Source: Propionivibrio dicarboxylicus (GTDB lineage: Bacteria > Pseudomonadota > Gammaproteobacteria > Burkholderiales > Rhodocyclaceae). Taken from it: a stretch of DNA of 50,050 nt. A program made the position numbers and the translations under genes. Under the pieces are notes generated by a model, which was not told the DNA's origin, did not search any database, and was given only the letters and a program-made list of their open reading frames with translations. The stretch's first letter is position 1, and each line of letters begins with the position of its first letter. Below are positions 7,963 to 15,649 of this stretch, one piece after another. The stretch covers positions 1 through 50,050 of the forward strand of contig CAMDMZ010000034.1 of assembly GCA_945902805.1 (NCBI GenBank). Direction: 5' to 3'.

Positions 7963-9165
7963 TCAGACGATACCGGCCGCCTGCAAGCGGCTGATTTCGG
8001 CGTCACTGTAGCCGGCTGCCTGCAAGATCGCCGTCCCGTCAGCACCGACTTTTGGTGCCGGGCGGGATAGTTTGCTGTCCCAAGGCCAGGTGGATAACTT
8101 GAACGGTGGCGCGTATTGCTTGACGCCACCAATCTCGATCACCATATCGCGCGCCATCCGTTGGGCATGAACCAGCGCCTCATCGAGCGTCAGCACCGGG
8201 GTTACGCAGCAATCGGTCACGGCGAACACCTGGTCCCAATACGCCAGCGTTTGTGCCGCGATCACGGCGGCAACTTCACCGCGTACCCGCTCGCCGTCAG
8301 CCCCCGTGGCAATCCCCAATAGCGCCAGATCGGGACGGGCGATGACACGACAAAACTCCTGCCAGAACTTCGTCTCCAGGGCGCCGACTGCCAGGTAACG
8401 CGCATCGGATGTACGATAAACGCTGTAGCAAGGAACACCACCATTCAGCAGATCGGTACCACGCGGCATTGAATGGCCATGCTCCAGAATCGTGCTCAGC
8501 GGGAAGACCATGTGCGCAAAGAGCGCATCAGTCATCGCCACATCGACGAAACTTCCTCGCCCCGTTGTCTTGGCACCGATCACTGCCGCTAAGAGCCCTA
8601 GCAGCGGAGTGAGTGCTCCCCCAAGCAAATCACCGACCTGCAAATTCGGAATCGCCGGCGCATCACCGGCGGTGCCAATCTGGTCAAGCAAACCTGCAGT
8701 GGCGATGTAGTTGAGATCATGTCCGGCCTTCGCCGCCCACGGCCCGGTCTGACCATAGCCGGTAATCGCGCAATAGACGATGCGCGGATTGATCGCCTTG
8801 ATCGCATCGTAGCCAATGCCGAGCTTGTCAGTCACACCGGGGCGAAAACCCTCGACAATGACGTCGGCGTCTTGCGCCAGGCGCATAAACACCGCAACGC
8901 CCTCGGGTCGTTTCAAATCGAGTTTGAGCGAACGCTTGTTGCGATTCACCATGCGGAAGTAGTAGCTGTCTTCCGTTGCACTGGCGCCGTAACCCATTGA
9001 GCGGGCGTAATCACCGGCGGCGCCGTCACCCTCGATCTTGGTCACGTCGGCGCCCAGGTCCGCCAGATGCATGGTGGCGACCGGCCCCGGCAGCAGCCGG
9101 GTGAGATCCAGCACCTTCAACCCGGAAAGTGGCCCCGACAGCGGACCGCTGATGGCTTCAGTCAT
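7963..9165 (-). CDS. CaiB/BaiF (family III) CoA-transferase
   Basis: A 400-residue family III CoA-transferase that would move CoA between acyl groups by way of a mixed anhydride on an active-site Asp. Family features are the N-terminal LSGLKVLDLTRLLPGP, the RNKRSLKLDLKRPEG segment and the GHDLNYIATAGLL segment containing the catalytic Asp. ATG 9165 overlaps the stop of the upstream PaaK-like ligase by 8 bases, so the two are translationally coupled; an in-frame TTG at 9183 is less likely. It is the last gene of the minus-strand catabolic block that starts at 17616. Racemases of the alpha-methylacyl-CoA type share the fold and cannot be excluded. A copy of the dispersed repeat near its 3' end is translated as PKVGADGTA. 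Confidence 0.85.
   Translation of the reverse strand: MTEAISGPLSGPLSGLKVLDLTRLLPGPVATMHLADLGADVTKIEGDGAAGDYARSMGYGASATEDSYYFRMVNRNKRSLKLDLKRPEGVAVFMRLAQDADVIVEGFRPGVTDKLGIGYDAIKAINPRIVYCAITGYGQTGPWAAKAGHDLNYIATAGLLDQIGTAGDAPAIPNLQVGDLLGGALTPLLGLLAAVIGAKTTGRGSFVDVAMTDALFAHMVFPLSTILEHGHSMPRGTDLLNGGVPCYSVYRTSDARYLAVGALETKFWQEFCRVIARPDLALLGIATGADGERVRGEVAAVIAAQTLAYWDQVFAVTDCCVTPVLTLDEALVHAQRMARDMVIEIGGVKQYAPPFKLSTWPWDSKLSRPAPKVGADGTAILQAAGYSDAEISRLQAAGIV
8028..8055 (+). repeat. Dispersed short repeat, copy 2 (inside the CoA-transferase gene)
   Basis: Contains CAGCACCGACTTTT with the upstream CGCCGTCCCG part. It is read on the minus strand in the same frame as the copies in prmC and lysA, giving KVGADGTA. 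The CACC and GGTG ends around GACTTTT can pair. Confidence 0.65.
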
Positions 9166-10408
9166 ATTTCCGCTCGTCGGCAATCACCTTGCCGTCATTC
9201 GGCAGACTTCCGGCAGCAACGAACTCGACCTCACCACGCAGCTTCGTGACCTCGCGCATGTTCTCCAATACGGCATGCGCCAGCGTATCCATCGCCCCGG
9301 ATGCACCGTATGAACCCACTTCGCAGCGCAAGAGCATGTGATCGCTGCTATCCGGATTGGTGACGACCAGGCGAGCTTTGACGATTTCCGGGTGTCGCTT
9401 GATCACCGCTGCCACCTGCTCGGGGTGCACGAACATGCCCTTGATCTTGGTGGTCTGGTCGGCGCGTCCCAGCCAACCTTTGATTCGCGTATTGGTCCGG
9501 CCACAAGGCGAGATGCCGGGCAGTACGGCCGTCAGATCCCCGGTACAAAAACGCACCAGTGGGTAGTCGGTATTGAAGGTCGTGACCACGATCTCGCCAA
9601 CCTCGCCTTCGGCCACCGGATCGCCGGTGCCGGGACGAACGATTTCGAGAACGACGCCCTCATCGACCACCAGACCTTCACGCGCCGAAGTTTCGTAGGC
9701 AACGACACCCAGATCGGCCGTAGCAAACGCTTGGTAGCCGGCAATCCCGCGCGCCAGCAGCGCATCACGCACCGGCGGCAGGAAGGCCTCGCCCGAGACC
9801 AGCGCCTTGGTCAGATTGGGCAACTTGACTCCCATCTCGTCGGCCTTCTCAAGCAGGATGCGGAGGAAGGACGGCGTGCCGACGTAGCCGTGCGGCTGGA
9901 GATACTCCATGGCCTGCACCTGCTGCTCGGTCTGGCCCGTGCCGGCGGGGAACACGGTGCAACCGATCGCCGCCGCGCCGGCTTCAAGAATCCAGGCGCC
10001 GGGCGTCATATGGTACGAAAAACTGTTGTGCACCAGTTCCCCGGCGCGGAAGCCGGCGGCATACAGCGCACGTGCCGAGCGCCAGTAATTGGTTCCCCGC
10101 CCTTCCGGTTCATAGATCGGCCCGGGGGAAGAAAACACGCGACCGAGCCGTCCCCAGCCGCTCGCCGCAAGTCCACCGAAAGGCCGATGGACTTTCTGCA
10201 ATTCCATCAAGTCGTGCTTGCGGATTATCGGCAAAGAAGCAAGCGCTTCGCGACTCGTAATACCGTGAACATCGACGTCCTTCAGTGATTCGGCAAACCA
10301 GGGCGTATTGGCCTTGGCATAGGCAAGCTGCTTGGGTAGCGCCTCGGCCAACCAGGCGTCACGCTCGATAGCACTACGGTGTTCGAGGGGATCGAAGAAT
10401 TGGGACAT
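9158..10408 (-). CDS. Phenylacetate-CoA ligase-like AMP-forming ligase (PaaK family)
   Basis: A 416-residue member of the adenylate-forming PaaK group, which activates aryl acids such as phenylacetate, benzoate analogues or coumarate with ATP and CoA. The P-loop-like segment is FSSPGPIYEPEG near residue 91. Later come YVGTPSFLRIL, RFCTGDLT and the C-terminal hinge with GRADQTTKIKGMFVHPEQV, where the final lysines fit the adenylation/thioesterification switch. The length of 416 is close to the 420-440 usual in the family. The P-loop is unusual: PaaK proteins normally have a Ser/Thr/Gly-rich SSGTTG-like loop, whereas this one reads SSPGPIYEPEG. This recurs in a subgroup linked to Liv transporters as far as I recall, but I could not check. 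It is coupled to the downstream CoA-transferase. Confidence 0.85.
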   Translation of the reverse strand: MSQFFDPLEHRSAIERDAWLAEALPKQLAYAKANTPWFAESLKDVDVHGITSREALASLPIIRKHDLMELQKVHRPFGGLAASGWGRLGRVFSSPGPIYEPEGRGTNYWRSARALYAAGFRAGELVHNSFSYHMTPGAWILEAGAAAIGCTVFPAGTGQTEQQVQAMEYLQPHGYVGTPSFLRILLEKADEMGVKLPNLTKALVSGEAFLPPVRDALLARGIAGYQAFATADLGVVAYETSAREGLVVDEGVVLEIVRPGTGDPVAEGEVGEIVVTTFNTDYPLVRFCTGDLTAVLPGISPCGRTNTRIKGWLGRADQTTKIKGMFVHPEQVAAVIKRHPEIVKARLVVTNPDSSDHMLLRCEVGSYGASGAMDTLAHAVLENMREVTKLRGEVEFVAAGSLPNDGKVIADERKYD

Positions 10409-10472
10409 GGGTTCTGCTCCGTAGCGTGGTCAAGTTCAAGAATTCAAGGGGACAAGAGGCGACTCAAGTGAG

Positions 10473-10568
10473 GCTGCAAAGCGCGCCGCAGGGCAAGGCG
10501 CGAGGTGGCTCCGTTTAGCAGCGCTAAACAACCCGCCGAGCAACGCCGCCCTGCGCCGCGATCTGCGG
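10473..10568. repeat. Large imperfect palindrome between the PaaK-like gene and livF
   Basis: The centre is a perfect hairpin, GTTTAGC (10513-10519) and GCTAAAC (10523-10529). Outer arms CGCAGGGC (10487-10494) and GCCCTGCG (10548-10555) also pair, with imperfect pairing between. It fills most of the 164-base gap between two minus-strand genes of the same block. It resembles REP/BIME-like intergenic elements and could attenuate or stabilise the transcript. There is no T-run right after it, so a simple terminator is less likely. Confidence 0.6.
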
Positions 10569-10572
10569 CCGC

Positions 10573-11376
10573 TCAAGCCAGCCAGCGTTTACGGCGGCGA
10601 TAGTGCTTGACGTCGCGGAAGCTCTTGCGCTCGCCGGATGACAGACCGAGGTAGAACTCCTTGACGTCCTCGTTGGTGCGCAGATCCTCAGCTTTACCTT
10701 CCATCACGACACGACCGTTTTCAAGGATGTAGCCAAAGTCGGCATAACGCAGCGCGACCATGGTGTTCTGCTCGGCGAGCAGAAACGAGATGTTTTCCTT
10801 GCTGTTGAGATCCTTCACGATCTCGAAAATCTGTTCGACGATCTGCGGTGCCAAACCCATCGAAGGTTCGTCAAGCAGGATCATTTGCGGATTAGCCATC
10901 AAGGCGCGGCCAATGGCGCACATTTGCTGTTCGCCGCCCGAGGTATAACCGGCCTGCGTAGCGCGGCGTTCTTTGAGGCGAGGGAAATAGGTATAAACCT
11001 TGTCGAGACTGTTTTTCAGTTCAGCGCGGTTGATCGAGCGCGTATAGGCGCCGGTCAGCAGGTTTTCTTCCAGTGTCAGGTGGCCAAAACAATGGCGACC
11101 TTCCATGACCTGGATCACACCGCCTTTGACCAGATCATTCGGCGTCAGCTGATCGATGCGCTTGCCCTGAAACTCGATGCTGCCTTTGGTGACGTCACCA
11201 CGCTCGGCATGCAGCAAGTTTGAAATCGCTTTCAGCGTGGTCGTCTTGCCGGCGCCATTCGCACCCAGCAGGGCGACAATGCCGCCTTGCGGAACCGTCA
11301 GCGATACACCCTTCAACACGAGGATGACGTGGTCGTAAATGACCTCGATGTTGTTGATGGAGAGATAGTTCTGCAT
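10573..11376 (-). CDS. livF: Branched-chain amino acid-type ABC transporter ATP-binding protein (LivF)
   Basis: A 267-residue ABC ATPase of the LivF class, one of the two nucleotide-binding subunits of a HAAT-type importer. It has Walker A GANGAGKTT, the signature region SGGEQQMCAIGRALM, Walker B ILLDEPSMGLAP and the switch His region LLAEQNT. The ATG at 11376 follows GAGCGAG and starts at the normal LivF N-terminus; a longer open frame upstream runs through the preceding gap and has low-complexity content. The C-terminus has a basic extension ending HYRRRKRWLA, longer than typical LivF of about 235-240 residues. In this block LivF stands apart from LivGHM, after the binding protein. Clustering with CoA ligases suggests that the cargo is an aromatic or fatty acid rather than a branched-chain amino acid. 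Confidence 0.9.
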   Translation of the reverse strand: MQNYLSINNIEVIYDHVILVLKGVSLTVPQGGIVALLGANGAGKTTTLKAISNLLHAERGDVTKGSIEFQGKRIDQLTPNDLVKGGVIQVMEGRHCFGHLTLEENLLTGAYTRSINRAELKNSLDKVYTYFPRLKERRATQAGYTSGGEQQMCAIGRALMANPQMILLDEPSMGLAPQIVEQIFEIVKDLNSKENISFLLAEQNTMVALRYADFGYILENGRVVMEGKAEDLRTNEDVKEFYLGLSSGERKSFRDVKHYRRRKRWLA

Positions 11377-11430
11377 GGACTCGCTCGTAGGCTTGGGTTG
11401 GAAACCTGAGCCGGCGTGACGAGACGGCAA

Positions 11431-11458
11431 GCGCCGTCCCGCCAGCGCCGACTTTTTA
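11431..11458 (+). repeat. Dispersed short repeat, copy 3 (3' end of the binding-protein gene)
   Basis: Exact core GCCAGCGCCGACTTTTT (11441-11457) with GCGCCGTCCC upstream. The T-run end overlaps the stop codon of the minus-strand binding-protein gene, so most of the copy sits in the gap before livF. Confidence 0.7.
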
Positions 11459-12826
11459 CTTCTTGGCCGTCTTCTTGTTGGCGGCGCCGGTTTCGGTACC
11501 GGCATCCACAGCAGCACAGTCACGCGGCTGGATCTTCTTCTCTTCGGCATATTTCTTCGCCGACGCGTCCAACAACTGACGCACCAAGGTGCGATTGCCT
11601 TCCAGGTAATCGGTGATCTTGTTCCACTTGGTGCCATCCCACTGCTGGAACATCACCTTGCCCGAGCCTTCGTGATCGGCACAGGTCACCTTGGTATCCG
11701 GCATCATGCCCTCGGCGCCGAGTTCCTTGAGGCGCTTCTGGTCAATCTTCAGGTGCTCGAGACCCCACTGGATTTCCTCGCCTGTCATGACGCGCTTGCC
11801 AAACTTGGCCTGGGCGGTGCGGATCGCCTCAACCGTGATCAAGCCATGCAGCACGCCGCGCGAGTAGAGCACCGAACCGATTTTCGACTCGTCCTTCATG
11901 TCGCCCTGCTTGGCCTTGTAAACGGTGTCAACGATGTCCTTGATCAACGGAATATCCTTGCCGACCACACCAAAGTTGGCCGCCATGTAACCCTTGGCGC
12001 CAGGACCGGCCGGCACGGTGTCCTCTTCAGCACCGGACCACCACACGCCAACCATCTTTTCGCGCGGGAAACCCACCTTCTGCGCCGCCTGCAAGCCGGC
12101 CGAGTTCATTGCGCCCCAACCCCAGAAGATCACGAAATCGGGCTTGGCCTGACGAACCTGCTGCCACTGCGCCGTCTGCTCGATGCCGGGGTGAGCCACC
12201 GGAATTTCAACCACTTCGAACTTGTTCAGTGCGGACTCGGCACGCAAGACTTCCAGCGGCTCTTTGCCGAAAGCTGAATCGTGATACACAAAGGCGATCT
12301 TCTTGCCCTTCAGATCGGCTGTTTCCTTGCCGCCCAGGCGCTGCGAGATGAATTTCAGCATCGCCGACGCCTGCATCTGGTAGGTTGTCACCAGCGGGAA
12401 CGCGTAGGGGAAATAGCGCCCATCGACGGCATCGGTACGGCCGTAGCCGATCATCACCAGCGGCACCTTATCGGCCAGGGTCTTGTCCAGGATCGAGTAG
12501 GAAATGCCGGTCGACACCGGGTGAATCATCGTTCCTTTGGTCGGCGACTTGCCCTTCAGGCGCTCGTAGCACTCAACGCCGCGGGCGTTGTTGTATTCGG
12601 TCTCGCACTCTTCCCACGTCAGCTTGACGCCATTGACACCGCCTTTGGCGTTAACCAGCTTCATGTAGTCGATCCAGCCGCCAAACACCGAGATGCCGTT
12701 ATTGCCGTACGGGCCGACACGGTAGCTCAACAGCGAAACAAACTGGTCATCGGCCTGCGCGGCCGGCATGCCGGCGAACAGGGCGCTGGTGGCAGCCAGG
12801 GCAAACAAGGTCTTCTTGAATTTCAT
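11456..12826 (-). CDS. Liv-type ABC transporter periplasmic substrate-binding protein
   Basis: A 456-residue periplasmic binding protein of the type I fold (Peripla_BP_6 group). An N-terminal Sec signal peptide is clear: basic MKFKKT, hydrophobic core, and a likely cleavage after AQA at about residue 25. The ligand-binding fold follows, with the start of lobe 1 containing GISVFGGWIDYMKLVNAKGG. At 456 residues it is longer than LivJ/LivK (about 370), like binding proteins associated with aromatic-acid or hydrocarbon degradation clusters. The C-terminus is Lys/Ala-rich. The gene lies between livM and livF in the same minus-strand block. The ligand cannot be read from sequence. Confidence 0.88.
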   Translation of the reverse strand: MKFKKTLFALAATSALFAGMPAAQADDQFVSLLSYRVGPYGNNGISVFGGWIDYMKLVNAKGGVNGVKLTWEECETEYNNARGVECYERLKGKSPTKGTMIHPVSTGISYSILDKTLADKVPLVMIGYGRTDAVDGRYFPYAFPLVTTYQMQASAMLKFISQRLGGKETADLKGKKIAFVYHDSAFGKEPLEVLRAESALNKFEVVEIPVAHPGIEQTAQWQQVRQAKPDFVIFWGWGAMNSAGLQAAQKVGFPREKMVGVWWSGAEEDTVPAGPGAKGYMAANFGVVGKDIPLIKDIVDTVYKAKQGDMKDESKIGSVLYSRGVLHGLITVEAIRTAQAKFGKRVMTGEEIQWGLEHLKIDQKRLKELGAEGMMPDTKVTCADHEGSGKVMFQQWDGTKWNKITDYLEGNRTLVRQLLDASAKKYAEEKKIQPRDCAAVDAGTETGAANKKTAKK

Positions 12827-12874
12827 TATGTGTCTCCTCCGTTGAAAATGGATGTTTTGGGTTGGAACGGTGAA

Positions 12875-13948
12875 TCAATGCGGGAACGGCCAGATACGCA
12901 GCTTTTCCTTGCCGATCTGCCACAGCCGGGCCAGGCCGTGGGGTTCGACAGCGAGGAAGAAGATGATGAGTCCACCAAAGATCATCAATTCCATGTTGGA
13001 CACGATGGCCGTCGAGATATCGATGCCAAATAGTCCGAACAATGGATGCAGAACGATATTGAGGAAAATCGGCAGCAGGATGATGAATGCGGCGCCGAAA
13101 AACGAGCCTAGGATGGAACCAACGCCGCCGACGATGACCATGAACAGGATCTTGAACGACAGATCCAGCGTAAAGTAATCCGGTTCGACCGTACCGAGGT
13201 AGCAATACGCCGCCAGCGCTCCGGCGACACCACAGTAGAACGAGCTGACGGCGAAGGCCAGCAGTTTGGTCTTCATCAACGGAATGCCGATCACTTCCGC
13301 CGCAACATCCATGTCACGCACTGCCATCCAGGATCGCCCCGTGTTGGAGCGCACCATGTTCTTGGCCATCAGTGCCAATAGAGAAACAATGGTTAAGGTG
13401 AGCAGATACTTGCTGACCGGGCTGTCGATCGGGAAACCGAAGATCTCCATATCCTGTGCGGTGATGACACCCGAGCTGGAGTAATTGGAAAACCAGCCAA
13501 ATTTGGTCAAGCCCCAAACGACAAAGAACTGGGCCGCCAGTGTCGCCACCGCCAGGTAAAAACCTTTGATACGCAAACTCGGCAGACCGAAAAGAATACC
13601 TACCGTCGCCGCACACAAACCGCCGAGCAGGAACGCCGGAATGATCGGCATGTCCAGTCGCAGGATGAAGTTATAGGCACCGAAGGCACCAACCGCCATG
13701 AAAGCCGCCGAACCAAGTGACAACTGCCCGGCATAGCCGGTCAGGATGTTCAATCCCAACGTAGCCAGCGCAAAGATCAGGAAGGGGATCAGGATTGCCG
13801 AAAGCCAGTACTGATCGGCCACCAAGGGCACGCCTAGGAAGGCGACCGCCAGCAGCAGGCCGATGGCGATACGATCCTGACGGATTGGAAAGATCTGCTG
13901 ATCTGCCGCGTAGGTGGTCTTGAATTGGCCGGTTTCTCTGTAAAGCAT
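12875..13948 (-). CDS. livM: Liv-type ABC transporter permease (LivM)
   Basis: A 357-residue integral membrane permease of the LivM class. Many hydrophobic helices are visible, including the paired N-terminal LLLAVAFLGVPLVADQYWLSA region. The conserved core GLNILTGYAGQLSLGSAAFMAVGAF is interrupted here only to keep it short; the key part is TGYAGQLSLG. A cytoplasmic coupling loop near GRSWMAVRDMDVAAEVIGI carries the usual basic and acidic residues that contact the ATPases. It pairs with LivH, whose stop lies 9 bases upstream. The last residues are short and hydrophilic. Standard family length. Confidence 0.9.
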   Translation of the reverse strand: MLYRETGQFKTTYAADQQIFPIRQDRIAIGLLLAVAFLGVPLVADQYWLSAILIPFLIFALATLGLNILTGYAGQLSLGSAAFMAVGAFGAYNFILRLDMPIIPAFLLGGLCAATVGILFGLPSLRIKGFYLAVATLAAQFFVVWGLTKFGWFSNYSSSGVITAQDMEIFGFPIDSPVSKYLLTLTIVSLLALMAKNMVRSNTGRSWMAVRDMDVAAEVIGIPLMKTKLLAFAVSSFYCGVAGALAAYCYLGTVEPDYFTLDLSFKILFMVIVGGVGSILGSFFGAAFIILLPIFLNIVLHPLFGLFGIDISTAIVSNMELMIFGGLIIFFLAVEPHGLARLWQIGKEKLRIWPFPH

Positions 13949-13957
13949 GTCTTTTCC

Positions 13958-14851
13958 TCAAACGCGGTCGATATGCTTTTCGCCGAAGAGACCTTCGGGG
14001 CGAACCAGCAGGAAGAACAGGGCCAGCACGTAGGGGAACCAGTTTTCGATGCCGCCTCCCACCATGGGACCGATATAGACCTCGGCCAGCTTTTCGGTCG
14101 AACCGATGATCAGGCCACCGACAATCGCCCCCAGAATCGAGGTGAAGCCGCCGAGGATCAGCACCGGCAAGGCCTTGAGGGCAACAAAGGTCAACGCGAA
14201 CTGCGCCCCATTGCGCGCACCCCAGAGCATGCCGGCCACCAGTGCAACAAAGCCGGCCACCGTCCAGATGATCGCCCAGATGTGCTGCAGCGGGATGCCG
14301 ATCGACAAGGCCGCTTGATGATCATCGGCCACCGCGCGCAGGGCGCGGCCGATCTTCGTGTATTGAAAGAACGCGGCCAGCACCGCCACCAGGGCGCCAG
14401 CAATCACGGCAGCGATCAGGTCGAAAGTGCTGACCACCATATTGAAACGGTCGAGGATGTAAGGAATCGGCTCATCGGTGATGCCCAGATCGATGCGCCG
14501 TGTCGAGGCGCCCCAGACAATTTGCGCCAGGCCTTCGATGAAGAAAGCCAGGCCGATGGTGGCCATGAACAGGGTGATTTGCGGCTGATTCACCAGTGGT
14601 CGCAGCACTACGCGCTCGGTCAGGATACCAAGCACGATCATCGACACAAAGGCGCCAACGAACGCGACCGGCAAGGGCGCCCCCATGTCGACGAATCCGG
14701 CGAAGGTCAGCGCGGCGAAATAGACCATCGCCCCCTGGGCAAAGTTGAACACCCCGGAGGCCTTGTAGATCAGCACAAAGCCCAGTGCCACCAGGGAGTA
14801 CATCACCCCGGAAAGTAGCCCGCCAATCAGAACTTCAAAGAAAAATTCCAT
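13958..14851 (-). CDS. livH: Liv-type ABC transporter permease (LivH)
   Basis: A 297-residue permease of the LivH class, which forms the transmembrane pore with LivM. Multiple membrane helices are visible, with family landmarks LLSGVMYSLVALGFVLIYKA at the N-terminus, FNFAQGAMVYFAAL after it, and the coupling segment GRALRAVADDHQAALSIGI. The C-terminus reads FLLVRPEGLFGEKHI, a typical LivH ending. It starts 12 bases after livG and ends 9 bases before livM, so all three belong to one transcript. Confidence 0.9.
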   Translation of the reverse strand: MEFFFEVLIGGLLSGVMYSLVALGFVLIYKASGVFNFAQGAMVYFAALTFAGFVDMGAPLPVAFVGAFVSMIVLGILTERVVLRPLVNQPQITLFMATIGLAFFIEGLAQIVWGASTRRIDLGITDEPIPYILDRFNMVVSTFDLIAAVIAGALVAVLAAFFQYTKIGRALRAVADDHQAALSIGIPLQHIWAIIWTVAGFVALVAGMLWGARNGAQFALTFVALKALPVLILGGFTSILGAIVGGLIIGSTEKLAEVYIGPMVGGGIENWFPYVLALFFLLVRPEGLFGEKHIDRV

Positions 14852-14863
14852 GGTCGCTTTTCC

Positions 14864-15649
14864 TTAGTGCTGCGTGCCGAGGTAGGCGGAAATCACCTCG
14901 GGATTGTTCTTCACTTCATCCGGCGTGCCGTCACCGATCTTCTTGCCGTAGTCGAGCACCACGACGCGGTCGGAGATGTCCATCACCACGCCCATGTCGT
15001 GCTCGATCAGCACAATGGTGGTGCCGAACTGATCATTGACATCAAGGATGAAGCGGCACATGTCCTGCTTCTCTTCGACGTTCATGCCGGCCATCGGCTC
15101 ATCGAGCAACAGGATCTGCGGCTCGGCGGCCAGCGCACGGCCAAGCTCGACGCGCTTTTGCAGGCCGTAAGGAAGGCGCCCGACAGGCGTCTTGCGGATA
15201 TGCTCGATCTCGAGGAAGTCGATCACCTCTTCGACCTTCTGCCGATTCTCCAATTCTTCGCGCCGCGCCGGCCCCCACCAGATTGCCTGTTGCAAGAAAT
15301 TGGTCTTGAGCTTGAGATTGCGTCCGGTCATCAGGTTGTCGAGCACGCTCATGCCCTTGAACAAGGCAATATTCTGGAAGGTGCGGGCGAAACCGGCCTT
15401 GGCGGCGGCGTTGGCTTCCATCTCGTGGCGCTTTTCGCCACGAAAGATGATGGTGCCTTCCTGTGGGTGATAGACGCCATTGATCACATTCAGCATCGAA
15501 CTCTTGCCGGCGCCATTGGGGCCGATGATGGCGCGCACTTCATGCTCGCGGACATTGAAGGAAATGTCCGTCAGCGCCTTGACGCCACCGAAGCGCAAGG
15601 AAATATTCTGCAAGTCGAGGATCACCTCGCCGATTTTGCGGGCGCTCAT
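14864..15649 (-). CDS. livG: Liv-type ABC transporter ATP-binding protein (LivG)
   Basis: A 261-residue ABC ATPase of the LivG class. Walker A is GPNGAGKSS, the signature region is LPYGLQKRVELGRALA, Walker B is ILLLDEPMAGMN, and the switch His is in IVLIEHDMGVVMD. Its ATG overlaps the last codons of the upstream acyl-CoA ligase by 4 bases (ATGA-type overlap), so ligase and transporter are translationally coupled. This supports import of a carboxylic acid that is activated to the CoA thioester on entry. Confidence 0.92.
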   Translation of the reverse strand: MSARKIGEVILDLQNISLRFGGVKALTDISFNVREHEVRAIIGPNGAGKSSMLNVINGVYHPQEGTIIFRGEKRHEMEANAAAKAGFARTFQNIALFKGMSVLDNLMTGRNLKLKTNFLQQAIWWGPARREELENRQKVEEVIDFLEIEHIRKTPVGRLPYGLQKRVELGRALAAEPQILLLDEPMAGMNVEEKQDMCRFILDVNDQFGTTIVLIEHDMGVVMDISDRVVVLDYGKKIGDGTPDEVKNNPEVISAYLGTQH

